A stretch of DNA of 64,000 bases, from assembly GCF_000745775.1 (NCBI RefSeq), contig NZ_JQJY01000002.1, positions 434,001 through 498,000 on the forward strand. Direction: 5' to 3'. Within the stretch, counting starts at the first letter, position 1; every line of letters starts with the position of its first letter. The notes below the pieces were generated by a model. That model was not told the origin of the DNA and did no database searches. It saw nothing but the letters and a program-made list of their open reading frames with translations. The DNA is from Flavobacterium sp. ASV13 (GTDB taxonomy: Bacteria > Bacteroidota > Bacteroidia > Flavobacteriales > Flavobacteriaceae). Shown here one piece after another: positions 51,242-62,300 of the stretch. A program made the translations under genes and the position numbers.

Positions 51242-53194
51242 ATGAAACCACAACTGTCTATTTTCTTTATTCTCTTCTCTATTCTCTCAATAGGTCAAAC
51301 CAAAGTAAAAGACACCATAACCCGACGAGCCAATATTGGTTTTATCCAAAACGGAAATGCTGTAAATTTCAAGCCTGAAACACCGCCTTTAATTCCGATT
51401 GCGGGTGCGCCAAAACCCAGTTATTCTTATTTGTGGGAACTCGGCGACGGCCATTACAGTAAAGAAGCAGAACCTAAACATGTCTATAAAAACAAAGGAA
51501 CTTACACCACACGCCTTGCAGTAACCAACAATTATGACAATGGAAAACCTCCGGCAACGCGTCCTAAAAAAGTGGCTGTAAATGATATTAACGACACCAA
51601 TTATAAAGACATTGCGTCAATTGCTGATCAAAACGGTTTTGCAATAATTAAGAATTGTGATCCTATTCCAGATCAGGAAATGATAGTTGTAGTAAGTTAT
51701 CAAAATCTGGAGAATTATGTTGCAAACGGAAAACTGTATTTGTTTTATAATGAGAAACAATTCAAAAACAATAATTTCGAATTAAGTGATTTTAGAACTT
51801 ATGCGAATGAGCGCGAAGTAAAAGAAAATCTCGTAGCTTCAGTTGACGATATTGATGATTCTAAAAATTATTTGGCTTCCGCCGAAAATACAATCAAACG
51901 TAAAAAGTATCGAGATACAACTACTGAAGAAGATTTAGACGCATCTTTATTAGACGCCAATAAAACGTATCATAATGTTTCGATTTTAGAATTTGATGAC
52001 GCTAATCCGGGTGAAACACGCAATGTTTTTTATACATTTAAAACTACTCCGGAAATGATTAAGGATACCAGCGCGACGATTACGATGCGTGGAATTTTTG
52101 TTCCGAATCGAAGTTATAAAAACCATAAAATTAAAAACCTTGAAATGGAAATTGTAACTTCTCACGATCCGAATAAAATGGGATCGAACGGAAGTTTTAT
52201 AAATTACAGATTGGTACGTTTTAAACGAGTAAATTTTAAAACCCGTTTTCAGAATAATGGCGAAGGTCCGGCACGAAAAATTCGTTTAGAAACTGATGTT
52301 CCGGATATGTTCGACAAAAAGACTTTTCAGATTGAAAGCATGTATCCTGAATGTCCGATTTGCCCAAAAGGCGAAGAACCAACTGTTAGCTGTCTGGACA
52401 CCATCATCAAACAAAAACAGATTATTTTCACTTTCAAAAACATTTATTTGCCGGGAAGCGAACAGAAAAATGTTCAGGAAAAAGATTCTACAAAAGGTTT
52501 TGTAAAATATTCGATGAAGTTTACTGAAGATTTTCATAAAGTAAAAACCAAAAGCCGAACCGCGATTATTTTTGATAAAAACGAACCCATAATTACCAAT
52601 TATGCCACTACCCGATTCTTGCCTGGAATTTCGATTGGCGCAAAAGCAGGTTACAATATTTATCCTGATTTGGATAAATCGACAAGTTATTTTGTGGGAG
52701 CTACAATTTCTCCGTTTAAATCATATCGTTTTTACTGGCAGGCTGAATGGTTGAACGCTTTGAATCAGTACAATAGCGAAGTTAAAGTCGAAGAAGAATT
52801 TTTGACAAACCCCAACGGAGTACGACAATTACAACGAACAACAACGTCAACAGAAAACAAAAATATTAATTGGGAAATTCCTGTTTTGATTCGGTATAAT
52901 ATTAATAATTACATTGGAATTGGAGCCGGAGTTCAATTCAATGTAAATGTTTCTTCGGAGCAAAATCAGAATATACAAGTTGATCTTTACGAAGGTGACA
53001 AAGGAAATTTTTTAATTGATTCCAAAACAACGTCAAACACAATCAAAAACTCTTTTACCGATTTTAAAACCGGATTATTGTTTGATTTAACAGCAGGTTT
53101 TGCCAGAATTGGTCCGAGTTTAGGTGCGCGTTATGTAATTAATTTTGAACAAAATTTCAATTATATTCAGCTTTACGGAATTTGGAAGTTTTAA
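51242..53194 (+). CDS. PKD-domain protein with predicted C-terminal barrel
   Basis: A 650-residue exported protein (signal MKPQLSIFFILFSILSIGQT). Residues 35-97 form a PKD domain (SYLWELGDGHYSKEAEPKHVYKNKGTYTTRLAV). The middle (100-450) has no recognised domain. The last 190 residues (GISIGAKAGYNIYPDLDK..., WEIPVLIRYNINNYIGIGAGVQF, ending LYGIWKF) look like an outer-membrane barrel. The PKD domain would then be outside or in the periplasm. It is followed 31 bases later by a CHAT protease gene, on the same strand. Confidence 0.82.
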   Translation: MKPQLSIFFILFSILSIGQTKVKDTITRRANIGFIQNGNAVNFKPETPPLIPIAGAPKPSYSYLWELGDGHYSKEAEPKHVYKNKGTYTTRLAVTNNYDNGKPPATRPKKVAVNDINDTNYKDIASIADQNGFAIIKNCDPIPDQEMIVVVSYQNLENYVANGKLYLFYNEKQFKNNNFELSDFRTYANEREVKENLVASVDDIDDSKNYLASAENTIKRKKYRDTTTEEDLDASLLDANKTYHNVSILEFDDANPGETRNVFYTFKTTPEMIKDTSATITMRGIFVPNRSYKNHKIKNLEMEIVTSHDPNKMGSNGSFINYRLVRFKRVNFKTRFQNNGEGPARKIRLETDVPDMFDKKTFQIESMYPECPICPKGEEPTVSCLDTIIKQKQIIFTFKNIYLPGSEQKNVQEKDSTKGFVKYSMKFTEDFHKVKTKSRTAIIFDKNEPIITNYATTRFLPGISIGAKAGYNIYPDLDKSTSYFVGATISPFKSYRFYWQAEWLNALNQYNSEVKVEEEFLTNPNGVRQLQRTTTSTENKNINWEIPVLIRYNINNYIGIGAGVQFNVNVSSEQNQNIQVDLYEGDKGNFLIDSKTTSNTIKNSFTDFKTGLLFDLTAGFARIGPSLGARYVINFEQNFNYIQLYGIWKF

Positions 53195-53225
53195 GATTAC
53201 ACTGCAGAGATACACAGCTTTTAAT

Positions 53226-55889
53226 ATGAACTTACATCGCTTATATAGCTTAATTTTCTTTTTCCTGAGCCTAACTATTTTTGGGCAAAATCAGGAAGAT
53301 AAAATATATAATGCTGTTGATGTTTTTGTTGCTCATCCTTCCGCGAAAGCGTTGCAAAATTTAGAAAATATAGAAAATGATTTTTGGAGAAATCCGAAAC
53401 CAAAAACCAAAGACGAATTACTGGCAATTGTTGTTTTAAATTGCAATAAAGCCTACTATGAAAACCAATTTGGACAAACTCAAAAAGCCATTTCAAGTTA
53501 CGAAAAAGCCTGGCAGGTTTATCAAAAAAACAAATTTTCAAATTACGATATAATTGAATTCTGTTTAAAACCGCTTGGCAATTTATATACCGTTTTGGGC
53601 GATTATGACAATGCCGAAAACACCATAAAACAGTATTTTTTTATTGTAAATACTTCTAAAAATTATCCCGATGCGCAAAGGCAAAAGTTTGCAGCAATTT
53701 TAAATTTATCAAATGTTTATCAAAATACGGGTAGAGTCATTGAAGCCATTGAGCTTCTGGAAAACACTTTAAAAACAGAGAAATTATCAAATTCAGAGAA
53801 AGGAATTTTGCTGAATAATTTAGGCAATAATTATCTCTTAGGTTTTAAAGGAGATTTGATGACACAGGAGCTTTATAAGAAAGCTGAAAATACATTTAAG
53901 TTAGCCGTTACATATTTGGAAAACGACAAAAATCATATCGAGAACTTGTCGAATTCTTATCGAAATCTTGCAAATGTATGTCGGCAAACACATCGTTTTA
54001 AAATCGCCGATTCTTATTTAGAAAAAGCAACTGAACTCTTTTTGGAAATCCCAAATCAGCAGCCAAGAAAAATTGCAAAACTGTATTACGAAAAAGCATT
54101 ATTGCTTTTTGATGAAAAAAAATACGCCGAAAGTACCAAGCAAACTGCTGAGGCTTTTAAAATCTTAGTTCCGAATTATGTTGCAAAAAACATTCTTCCC
54201 GCTAAAAATGAATTATATGCCGAAACCGTTTTAATGGATATTTTGGACTTGCAAGCGTCAATCTTTGCAAATCAAAATCAACTTAAAAAAGCACTTGAAG
54301 GTTATAAACTTTCTTTTCATATTGAAAACTTATTGATGAGCGGATTAGTCTATGAAAACTCTAAAATCATTTCACAAATCCGTGCCAGAAATCGAACTGA
54401 AAAATGTCTGTTTATTTATGATCAATTGTTTAAAAAAGAAAATAAAATTGAATATTTAGAAGAAGCATTTCAATTGGCAGAAAAAACAAAATCGGGAATT
54501 TTGAAGAGCCATCTTTCAAATATTAAAATGGCTTCTGCAAAAGAAAAACAGCTTTTAAAGGAATTTCAAAATGCTAATAATTCCATTTTAAAAGAACAGC
54601 AAAAAGGTAATTTGGCCAACATTTCAACTATTAATTCGGCAATAAAAAAGCAAAATGAATTGATGCTTTCGCTAAAGAAAATTCAATCTGAAAATCCAAA
54701 TTCGATTCCAGAGAATTTAGATTTAAAGGCATTATTTTCAAAATTAGAAAAAGACAACGCAACAATGGTTTATTATTTTATGGGTGCTGAACATCTCTAT
54801 TATTTCACCGTTCAAAATAACCAAATAAGCTTAAATCATTTTGATGTTACTGATAATGCAATTCCAAGAATTTTAAAATTTATCGATTATTTCAGGACTG
54901 CAGATGCCATTACAAATGACATTGTCGGATATAATTATTACGGAAAAAGCGCTTATGATTTATTAAAATTACCTTCAAATGTAAACTATAAAAACCTCAT
55001 CATTGTTCCAGATGGGATTTTGAATTTTATGCCTTTTGAAGCTTTGATTACGCAAATATCCAACACAACAAATTTTGCAAAAATGCATTATTTACTGAAT
55101 GATTTTAAGATTGCCTACAATATTTCAGCGAATATTTATCTGAATTCAAAACTCGTTTCAAAATCAGAAAAAACGGTTTTAGGGGTTTTTCCGGTTTTCG
55201 AAAAAACTGCTTTTGAATTGAGTTATTCTAAGAAAGAATTAGAAGCAATCAGAAGCAATTTCAAAGGAAAATATTTAGAAAATTCGGATGCAACATTTTC
55301 TAATTTCAAAAATAATGCTCCAAATTATTCTATTTTACATTTGAGTACACACGCTTCTTCTGGTGATATTGAAACTCCGGCAAGCATCAAATTTTATGAT
55401 CAGGAAATTTTGTATTCTGAATTGTATAATCTGCACATTAATCCGGATTTAGTGGTTTTAAGCGCCTGCGAAACCGGAATTGGAAAACTATATAAAGCAG
55501 AAGGCGCAATGAGCGTTGCAAGAGGTTTTCAGTTTGCCGGCGCGCAAAATTTATTGTTTTCTTTATGGAAAGTAAATGATTTTACGACTTCGGTTTTTAT
55601 GGCTGACTTTTATAAAAACATTAAAAATAATGTTTCTTATTTTGAAGCCAATTCAAATGCAAAACTGGAATATTTAAACGACAAATCAATTCCGAATGCC
55701 AAGAAATCACCTTATTATTGGAGTTCTTTTGTGTATTACGGTTCGCTTTCGGCAGAAGAAAAATCAGTAAATTATATCTATTATATTGTTAGTTTATTGG
55801 CTGTAATTGGTTTATTTTTGATATTCAATCGGACTAAAAAATGGAAAATCTTCACGAATACCTCAAAAAAGAGAATTACAAGAAAATAA
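53226..55889 (+). CDS. TPR-CHAT caspase-like protease
   Basis: An 887-residue protein from the ATG at 53226 (MNLHRLYSLIFFFLSLTIFG, a signal peptide). TPR-like repeats fill about 30-410 and a long helical region follows. The CHAT protease domain is at about 540-845, with the dyad His709 in HLSTHAS and Cys748 in LSACETG, and the GAMSVARGFQFAGA block. A C-terminal membrane helix (about 848-868) precedes a basic tail. The active site would thus lie in the periplasm. An upstream in-frame start at 53145 overlaps the PKD gene and is unlikely. Confidence 0.9.
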   Translation: MNLHRLYSLIFFFLSLTIFGQNQEDKIYNAVDVFVAHPSAKALQNLENIENDFWRNPKPKTKDELLAIVVLNCNKAYYENQFGQTQKAISSYEKAWQVYQKNKFSNYDIIEFCLKPLGNLYTVLGDYDNAENTIKQYFFIVNTSKNYPDAQRQKFAAILNLSNVYQNTGRVIEAIELLENTLKTEKLSNSEKGILLNNLGNNYLLGFKGDLMTQELYKKAENTFKLAVTYLENDKNHIENLSNSYRNLANVCRQTHRFKIADSYLEKATELFLEIPNQQPRKIAKLYYEKALLLFDEKKYAESTKQTAEAFKILVPNYVAKNILPAKNELYAETVLMDILDLQASIFANQNQLKKALEGYKLSFHIENLLMSGLVYENSKIISQIRARNRTEKCLFIYDQLFKKENKIEYLEEAFQLAEKTKSGILKSHLSNIKMASAKEKQLLKEFQNANNSILKEQQKGNLANISTINSAIKKQNELMLSLKKIQSENPNSIPENLDLKALFSKLEKDNATMVYYFMGAEHLYYFTVQNNQISLNHFDVTDNAIPRILKFIDYFRTADAITNDIVGYNYYGKSAYDLLKLPSNVNYKNLIIVPDGILNFMPFEALITQISNTTNFAKMHYLLNDFKIAYNISANIYLNSKLVSKSEKTVLGVFPVFEKTAFELSYSKKELEAIRSNFKGKYLENSDATFSNFKNNAPNYSILHLSTHASSGDIETPASIKFYDQEILYSELYNLHINPDLVVLSACETGIGKLYKAEGAMSVARGFQFAGAQNLLFSLWKVNDFTTSVFMADFYKNIKNNVSYFEANSNAKLEYLNDKSIPNAKKSPYYWSSFVYYGSLSAEEKSVNYIYYIVSLLAVIGLFLIFNRTKKWKIFTNTSKKRITRK

Positions 55890-56278
55890 AATTCAAACTT
55901 ACCAAAACCCAGCATCTTGGCATAAAAGCCAAAATCAATGGCATTTCGGGAAATTTTATTTTAGACACCGGAGCTTCAAATTCCTGCGTTGGTTTTGAAA
56001 GTATAGAACGTTTTGAATTAACAGCAAAAAAATCAAAAACCAAGGCTTCGGGCGCGGGCGGAACGGGAATGAAAACTCAAATATCATCTGAAAATAAATT
56101 GCAGTTGGGAAGTTGGAAAAGCAAAGATTTCAGTATTGTTATTTTTGATCTTTCGCATGTAAATGAAGCATTGGAATCACATAAGGCAAAACCAGTTCAT
56201 GGCATTATTGGCGCTGATGTTTTATTAGAAGGAAAAGCAATAATTGATTATTTTAACCATTATTTGTATTTAAAATAA
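55841..56278 (+). CDS. Retropepsin-like aspartic protease
   Basis: A 145-residue protein. The motif NFILDTGASNSCVG (Asp in DTGA) near residue 38-50 is the catalytic strand of single-domain retropepsins, and ALVHGIIGADVLL near 120 is the matching second strand. The enzyme would work as a homodimer. There is no signal peptide, so it is likely cytoplasmic. The first 49 bases overlap the end of the CHAT gene in another frame, which suggests translational coupling. No later start leaves the fold intact. Confidence 0.86.
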   Translation: MENLHEYLKKENYKKIKFKLTKTQHLGIKAKINGISGNFILDTGASNSCVGFESIERFELTAKKSKTKASGAGGTGMKTQISSENKLQLGSWKSKDFSIVIFDLSHVNEALESHKAKPVHGIIGADVLLEGKAIIDYFNHYLYLK

Positions 56279-56348
56279 GCGTTTTACTTTAGGTTCAAAT
56301 TTTTTACGCCTTTACGGGAAACCGCAATTTTAACAATATTTATTGTAT

Positions 56349-56356
56349 TATATTTG
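56349..56356 (+). promoter_or_regulatory. Possible -7 promoter element of the SprB-repeat gene
   Basis: TATATTTG fits TAnnTTTG, 28 bases before the ATG at 56384. No good -33 element. Confidence 0.4.
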
Positions 56357-56383
56357 GTGAGCCATTTTAACAAATTTAATACT

Positions 56384-59300
56384 ATGAAAAAAACTCTACT
56401 TTGTTTTCTTTTATTGTTTTCCAACTTTTTTTATGCTCAAGTAACTTCAATTACGATTTGTCCAAGCGAGTCTTTTGATTTAAATACACTAAAAGCAGAT
56501 TTTATAAGCAATCTGGATCCAGCCGAAACCACTGTAACTTATTTTTTAAGTGAGGCTGATGCATTAAATAATACAAATGCAATTGCTAATCCAGCAACTT
56601 ATCATGGACCTGCAGGAACAATAAAAATTTATGGAAGAATTGATAATAATGGTACTATTACTTCCAATTATTTTAATCTGACTACGTTTCCATCTACAAA
56701 TGTTAGTGCTTCAAATAAACCAATTTTATGTAAAGGTGACACTGGAACACTATCAATAAATGCTTCTGGTGGAAGCGGTTCATATTCCTATTCTATAAAT
56801 GGCAGTCCGTTTACAAATCAAGATTATTATCCTATTATGCCTGCTGGTTTTTATACTATAAGTGTTTTAGATAATGCAGCATATGGGTGTAAAACTTCAA
56901 TTAATTATACCATTACTGAGCCTTCTACTTTAGTAGCAACAGCTCTGGTTGATCGTCAAAATGTTATTATTACTGCTACTGGCGGTACTGCGCCATATCA
57001 ATATTCTTTAGATGGAATCAGTTTTCAATCCGCTAGTTTTTTCGCAAATGTATCTCCTGGATCTTATAATATTAGAGTAAGAGATGCTAATAGCTGCATA
57101 GCGTTAGTAAGCACAACTGTAAACTATGCATTAACTTCAAATTTGACAATTGTAAAAATGATAGATTGCATGAGTAATGGTGTATTAATTGCTTATCAAG
57201 CGGGAGGTCAGGCTCCATATACCTATTCTCTAAACGGAGGCCCATATTCTACAGCAAATATTTTCAATGATTTGCCTGCCGGAAATTATATTGTAACAGT
57301 AAAAGATGCAACAAATACGATTTCATATTCAAACACAGTAACACTTGTTGCACCTGTTCCTGTTGATTTTGTAGCCACTAATACACCTGTATTATGTTAT
57401 GGAGGAACAGCTTCTTTAACAATTAATGTGTCAGCAGGACAAGCTCCTTATCAATATGCTATAAATGGAGGAGCGAGCACAAATAGCAATGTATTTGCAG
57501 GTCTTGTATCTGGAAATTACACTATTAAAGTTACTGACGCTGCAGGTTGTGTAAAAATACTTCCGTACACAATTACAGAACCAACTGCCTTAACTGCTAC
57601 TTCAAGTACGTTTGGTCAAAATATAGTAATGACTACTAATGGTGGTATGGCACCTTATCAATATTCTTTAGATGGAATTAATTTTCAAGAAAGTAATGTT
57701 TTCTTGGATGTTGTTGATGGCACATATCCAGTAGTAATAAAAGACGCTCAAGGATGCAGTTTTACACTTTCGGTTAAACTTGCGGCTGCAGAACAACCTT
57801 TAAGTTCGGGAGCAATGATTGTTAAACAAGTAGACTGCAGAGGTAATGGTGCACTTCGTGTTATTGGCTACGGAGGACAAACTCCCTATTTATATTCAAT
57901 AGATGGGGCGCAGACTTTTCAAACAAGTGATACTTTTAATGATCTAGTTGCTGGAACTTATCCTGTAGCTGTAAAAGATGCTCAGAACACTATTGTCAAT
58001 AATCTTTCTATGGGATTGAAAGCATTTGTTCCGGTAACTGGCAGCGCTATAGTAACAAATTCTGCAAGTTGTCTAAACAATGGCACAATAGACGTTTCTG
58101 GAAGTGGAGGCCAAATACCGCTTTACTATTCTATTGATGGAGGAGTAACCTATAAAGCAAACAGTACTTTTACTAATTTACCAGCCGGTAACTATACTAT
58201 TCTTGTAAAAGATAGTGGGGATTGTATTTCTCCTGTTATATCGGCAACAATACAACAATCTGCTCAGGTTGCTGTGACAGCTACAAGTACTTCAATATTT
58301 TGTTATGGTGGTACGTCAAACTTAACAATCAGTGCGACTGGAGGACAAGCACCTTATCAATATTCTATAAACAATGGTACTTTTTCTGCTAGTAATACCT
58401 TCTATGGTTTAAGTGTTGGAACTTACAATATTAAAGTAAAAGATGCACTTGGCTGTCAATCAGAACTTGCATATGATATTACACAACCAACACCATTAAT
58501 TGCCAATATTAATGTCGACAAACAAAACATAACTATTGTCGGACAAGGAGGAATTGCTCCCTATCTATATTCTTTAGATATGGCTGTTTTTCAGTCTTCA
58601 AATATTTTTTCAAATTTAACTCCAGGTCTTCATACTATATTGTTAAGAGATGCAAATGGATGCGAATCAAACCCATTTAATGTCAATATTGAAAATCCAA
58701 ATCCATTAAATGCTGTCGCAACAATTACTAAGGAACTTGATTGTATGAGCAATGCAGTAATAGTTGCTAGTGCAGCCGGAGGAACAGCTCCATATACTTA
58801 TTCTATAAATGGAGTAAGTTTTCAGTCGGCTAATGTTTTTAGCAATTTAACTGAGGGAGTTTATTCGATTACTGTAAAAGATGCTAATGGTGCTGTAACT
58901 ACCACAAACAGTATAACTATTGCACCTATAAGTTTTCCAATACTAGCTTTTACTCAAACTAACGTAAGCTGTTCTCAGGGCACTGACGGAACTATAATTG
59001 TAAGTGCAGCTGGTGGAAAAGCACCTTTTCTTTACGCATTAGACAATTCTCCTTTTTTTCCAACAAATGTTTTCACAAATTTAGTTGCTGGTTATTATAA
59101 TGTAACTGTAAAAGATGCGAATGGCTGTTTAAGTTCTTCTTATGTAGTTATAACTGAGCCTACTCCTATAACACCAACTGTGAGCGTTAAAAATTCAACA
59201 ACTGTTGGTGATAATGATGGTCAGATAATCATTACTGCGATGGGTGGAGTTGCTCCATATGTTTACGCATTGACAGATACAAGCGGAGTGCCAGCTGTTT

Positions 59301-62300
59301 CTTTTCAAGCTTCATATACTTTTAGCGGTTTAAAATCTGGATCATATGACATTCAGGTAAAAGATGCCAACGGTTGTATTGCTACACAAACTGCTATTTC
59401 TATTATTAATAGTATTCCTTCGCTTTCAGCAACAATTGATATTACCCAAGTTACATGCAGCAATCCTTATGGTACAATTAGTGTTAATGCAATTGGAGGA
59501 AAAGCTCCGTATACGTATTCAATAAATAACGAACCTTATCAAACAAATAATGTTTTTAATACTCTAAATCCCGGCAATTATATTGTGACAGTAAAAGATG
59601 CAGATGATTTATCTTATTCAAATTCAGTTACAATACTTCCTGTTGTTACGCTAACTGCTAGTGCTGTTCTCACAAAATCAATAGATTGTCTTAGTAATGG
59701 TATAATAACTGTTTCTGCAACTGGAGGACAAGGTCCGTATTTATATTCTTTTGATAATGGAAATACTTACTCCAGCAATAATACTTTTTCTAATGCTGTG
59801 GCAGGAGTTTATTCAATAATTGTAAAAGACAATTATGGATGTATTTCTAATGTGCAAAACATAACTGTTGATCCTCTTGTACCACTTGTTGCAACAGCTA
59901 CTATTACAAAAGAAGTCGATTGCATCAATGGATCTTTCAGAGTCGATGTTACAGGCGGAAAAAGTCCATACCTATATTCAATTAACAATGAACCTTATAC
60001 CGCAAGCGTGCCTCTTTTCTATAAACAAGCAGGTACTTATACAATAAATGTTAAAGATAACCTCAATTGTATTGCCTCTACAGTAATAACCTTAAAACCA
60101 TATAATCTTAGTGCCACAACAGTAGTTACAAGTGCAACTTGTTTTGGAGCTGCAAATGGCTCAATAAAAGTTCTTGCAAACGGAGGAGCTCCGCCATATA
60201 CTTACTCACTAGATGGTACTAATTATCAAACCAGTAATATTTTTAATAATCTTACTGCTAGAACTTATTTAATCAGAATTAAAGATGATCGAAAATGTAT
60301 TTCTAATCTTACAACAAATGTTTTACAACCAAGTAATTTAATAATTAACTCAACGATCAAAAATGTAAATTGTAAAAATTCTAATACTGGATCTGTTGCT
60401 TTAAGTGTTACTGGAGGCAAGTCTCCATACAGCTATTCAAAAGATGGAACAACATATTCATCTAACCCTAATTTTACTTCTCTAACAGCAGGAACTTATA
60501 CTTTTTCTGTCAGAGATGCTAATGGCTGTATTGTAACTAAAAGCACTACAGTAACTGAACCGAATGCTTTAGAATTAATCACAGATATTAAAACTCTAAA
60601 TAATGATGGGGCAGTTGGAGCATTAATACAATTGGATGCTACAGGAGGAACTGCACCTTATTTATACTCTGTAAAAAATCAAATTACGGGAGTTGAGTAT
60701 GGAAAAAATGTACCTTATAAAAGATATAGTGGCATGCTTGCCGGTTTGTACACAATTAGTGTTGTTGATGCAAATGGATGCCAGGTAACAAAAAGTAATA
60801 TAAACATTACACTTGATAATCCAATACTATTAAGTGCTGTTAAAACGCCAATATCTTGTATCGCAAATGCTTCATTCTCTGTAAGCGCTTCAGGAGGTGT
60901 AGCTCCATATCTTTATTCTTATGATGGTGGTAATACTTATAGCAGCAACAATCCCGGACGAACTAATTTGACCCCCGGTAATTACTCCATATTATTGAAA
61001 GATGCTATTGGAAATGAAGCGCAAACACATTTCATTGTAAAAGCATATACTCCTGTAAAAACAACTGCTACCGTTACATACGAAACGTCTAACGGTCATC
61101 TTGACGGAGTAATAACCATGAGTTCAAGTAACGGTATCGCTCCTTATACTTATAAAGTTAAAAATGCTACTACAAATCAACTAATATTTGACTATTCTGC
61201 TTCAGTAGGTTATGTAGGATTACCTGAAGGAACTTATTCTATAACTGCTAAAGATGCTAATGGTTGCGAGTCTGCTAGCGTAGATGCTACAATTGTGCTT
61301 CCTGCACCTATTTTCATAACTATAAGCAATGTTACTCCTATTACTTGTGAAGATCCTGGAGAAAGTTTAACTATTAACGCATCCGGAGGAGTAGCGCCTT
61401 ATCTTTATTCGTTTAATCTAGGTCAGACCTATACAACAATCAATGGTGTTGCAAATTTGAAATCGGGTCTTAATTATGTTTTTTATGCAAAAGATGCTAT
61501 TGGTAATACAAGTTGGATTTCTTATAAGGTAAAAACATATGTTCCACTAGCAATCAATTTGACTAAAACGAACATTAATTGCAACGGATCTCAAGATGGT
61601 ACAATAACGGCAACTGCAAGCGGAGGAACTACGCCTTATACTTATTCTTTAGGAACCGTATTTTCTTCATCTAATGTTTTTAATAATTTATCCCCAGGAC
61701 AATATAATGTAACTGCTAAAGATGCTGCAGGATGTACTACTGTTTCCAGCATAACAATATTACAACCTGCTCGTTTATCAGCATCAATCAGCGTTGTAAA
61801 TCCTTCATCTTTAAATTATAGCGACGGAAGAATTGCTGTTAATGCTTCGGGTGGAGTTCAACCTTATACTTATTCTCTTAGAAAGAGTAATGGAATAGTA
61901 TTAGTTCCGTCACAAACTGCTAACATTTTTGCAAATTTAGCATCAGGATCTTATGTTGTGGAAGTAAGAGATGCCTTAGGGTGTACATTTTTACAACAAG
62001 GAATTAGCATTATATCACCACCAGCACTTGTTGCTACTGCTATTGTAAATCCATTGACATGTAACACTAATGGAGTTATAACCGTAACTGCAACGGGAGG
62101 AACTTCACCTTATTCTTATTCATTTAATAATGGTACAACTTATATGGCTTCGAATGTGTTTACTACCGCTATCCCTGGAAGCTATAATATAATAGTACGT
62201 GATGCTCAAAATAATATTACTTCGCTTTTTGCTACTATAGACCCTATAACCCCTGTTCAATTAATAGCAACTATTACATCACCTGTAACTTGTTCACAAA

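Noticed and set aside
53145..53225. Earlier start of the CHAT protein
   Set aside because: It would overlap the PKD gene by 50 bases and put 27 residues before a clear signal peptide.
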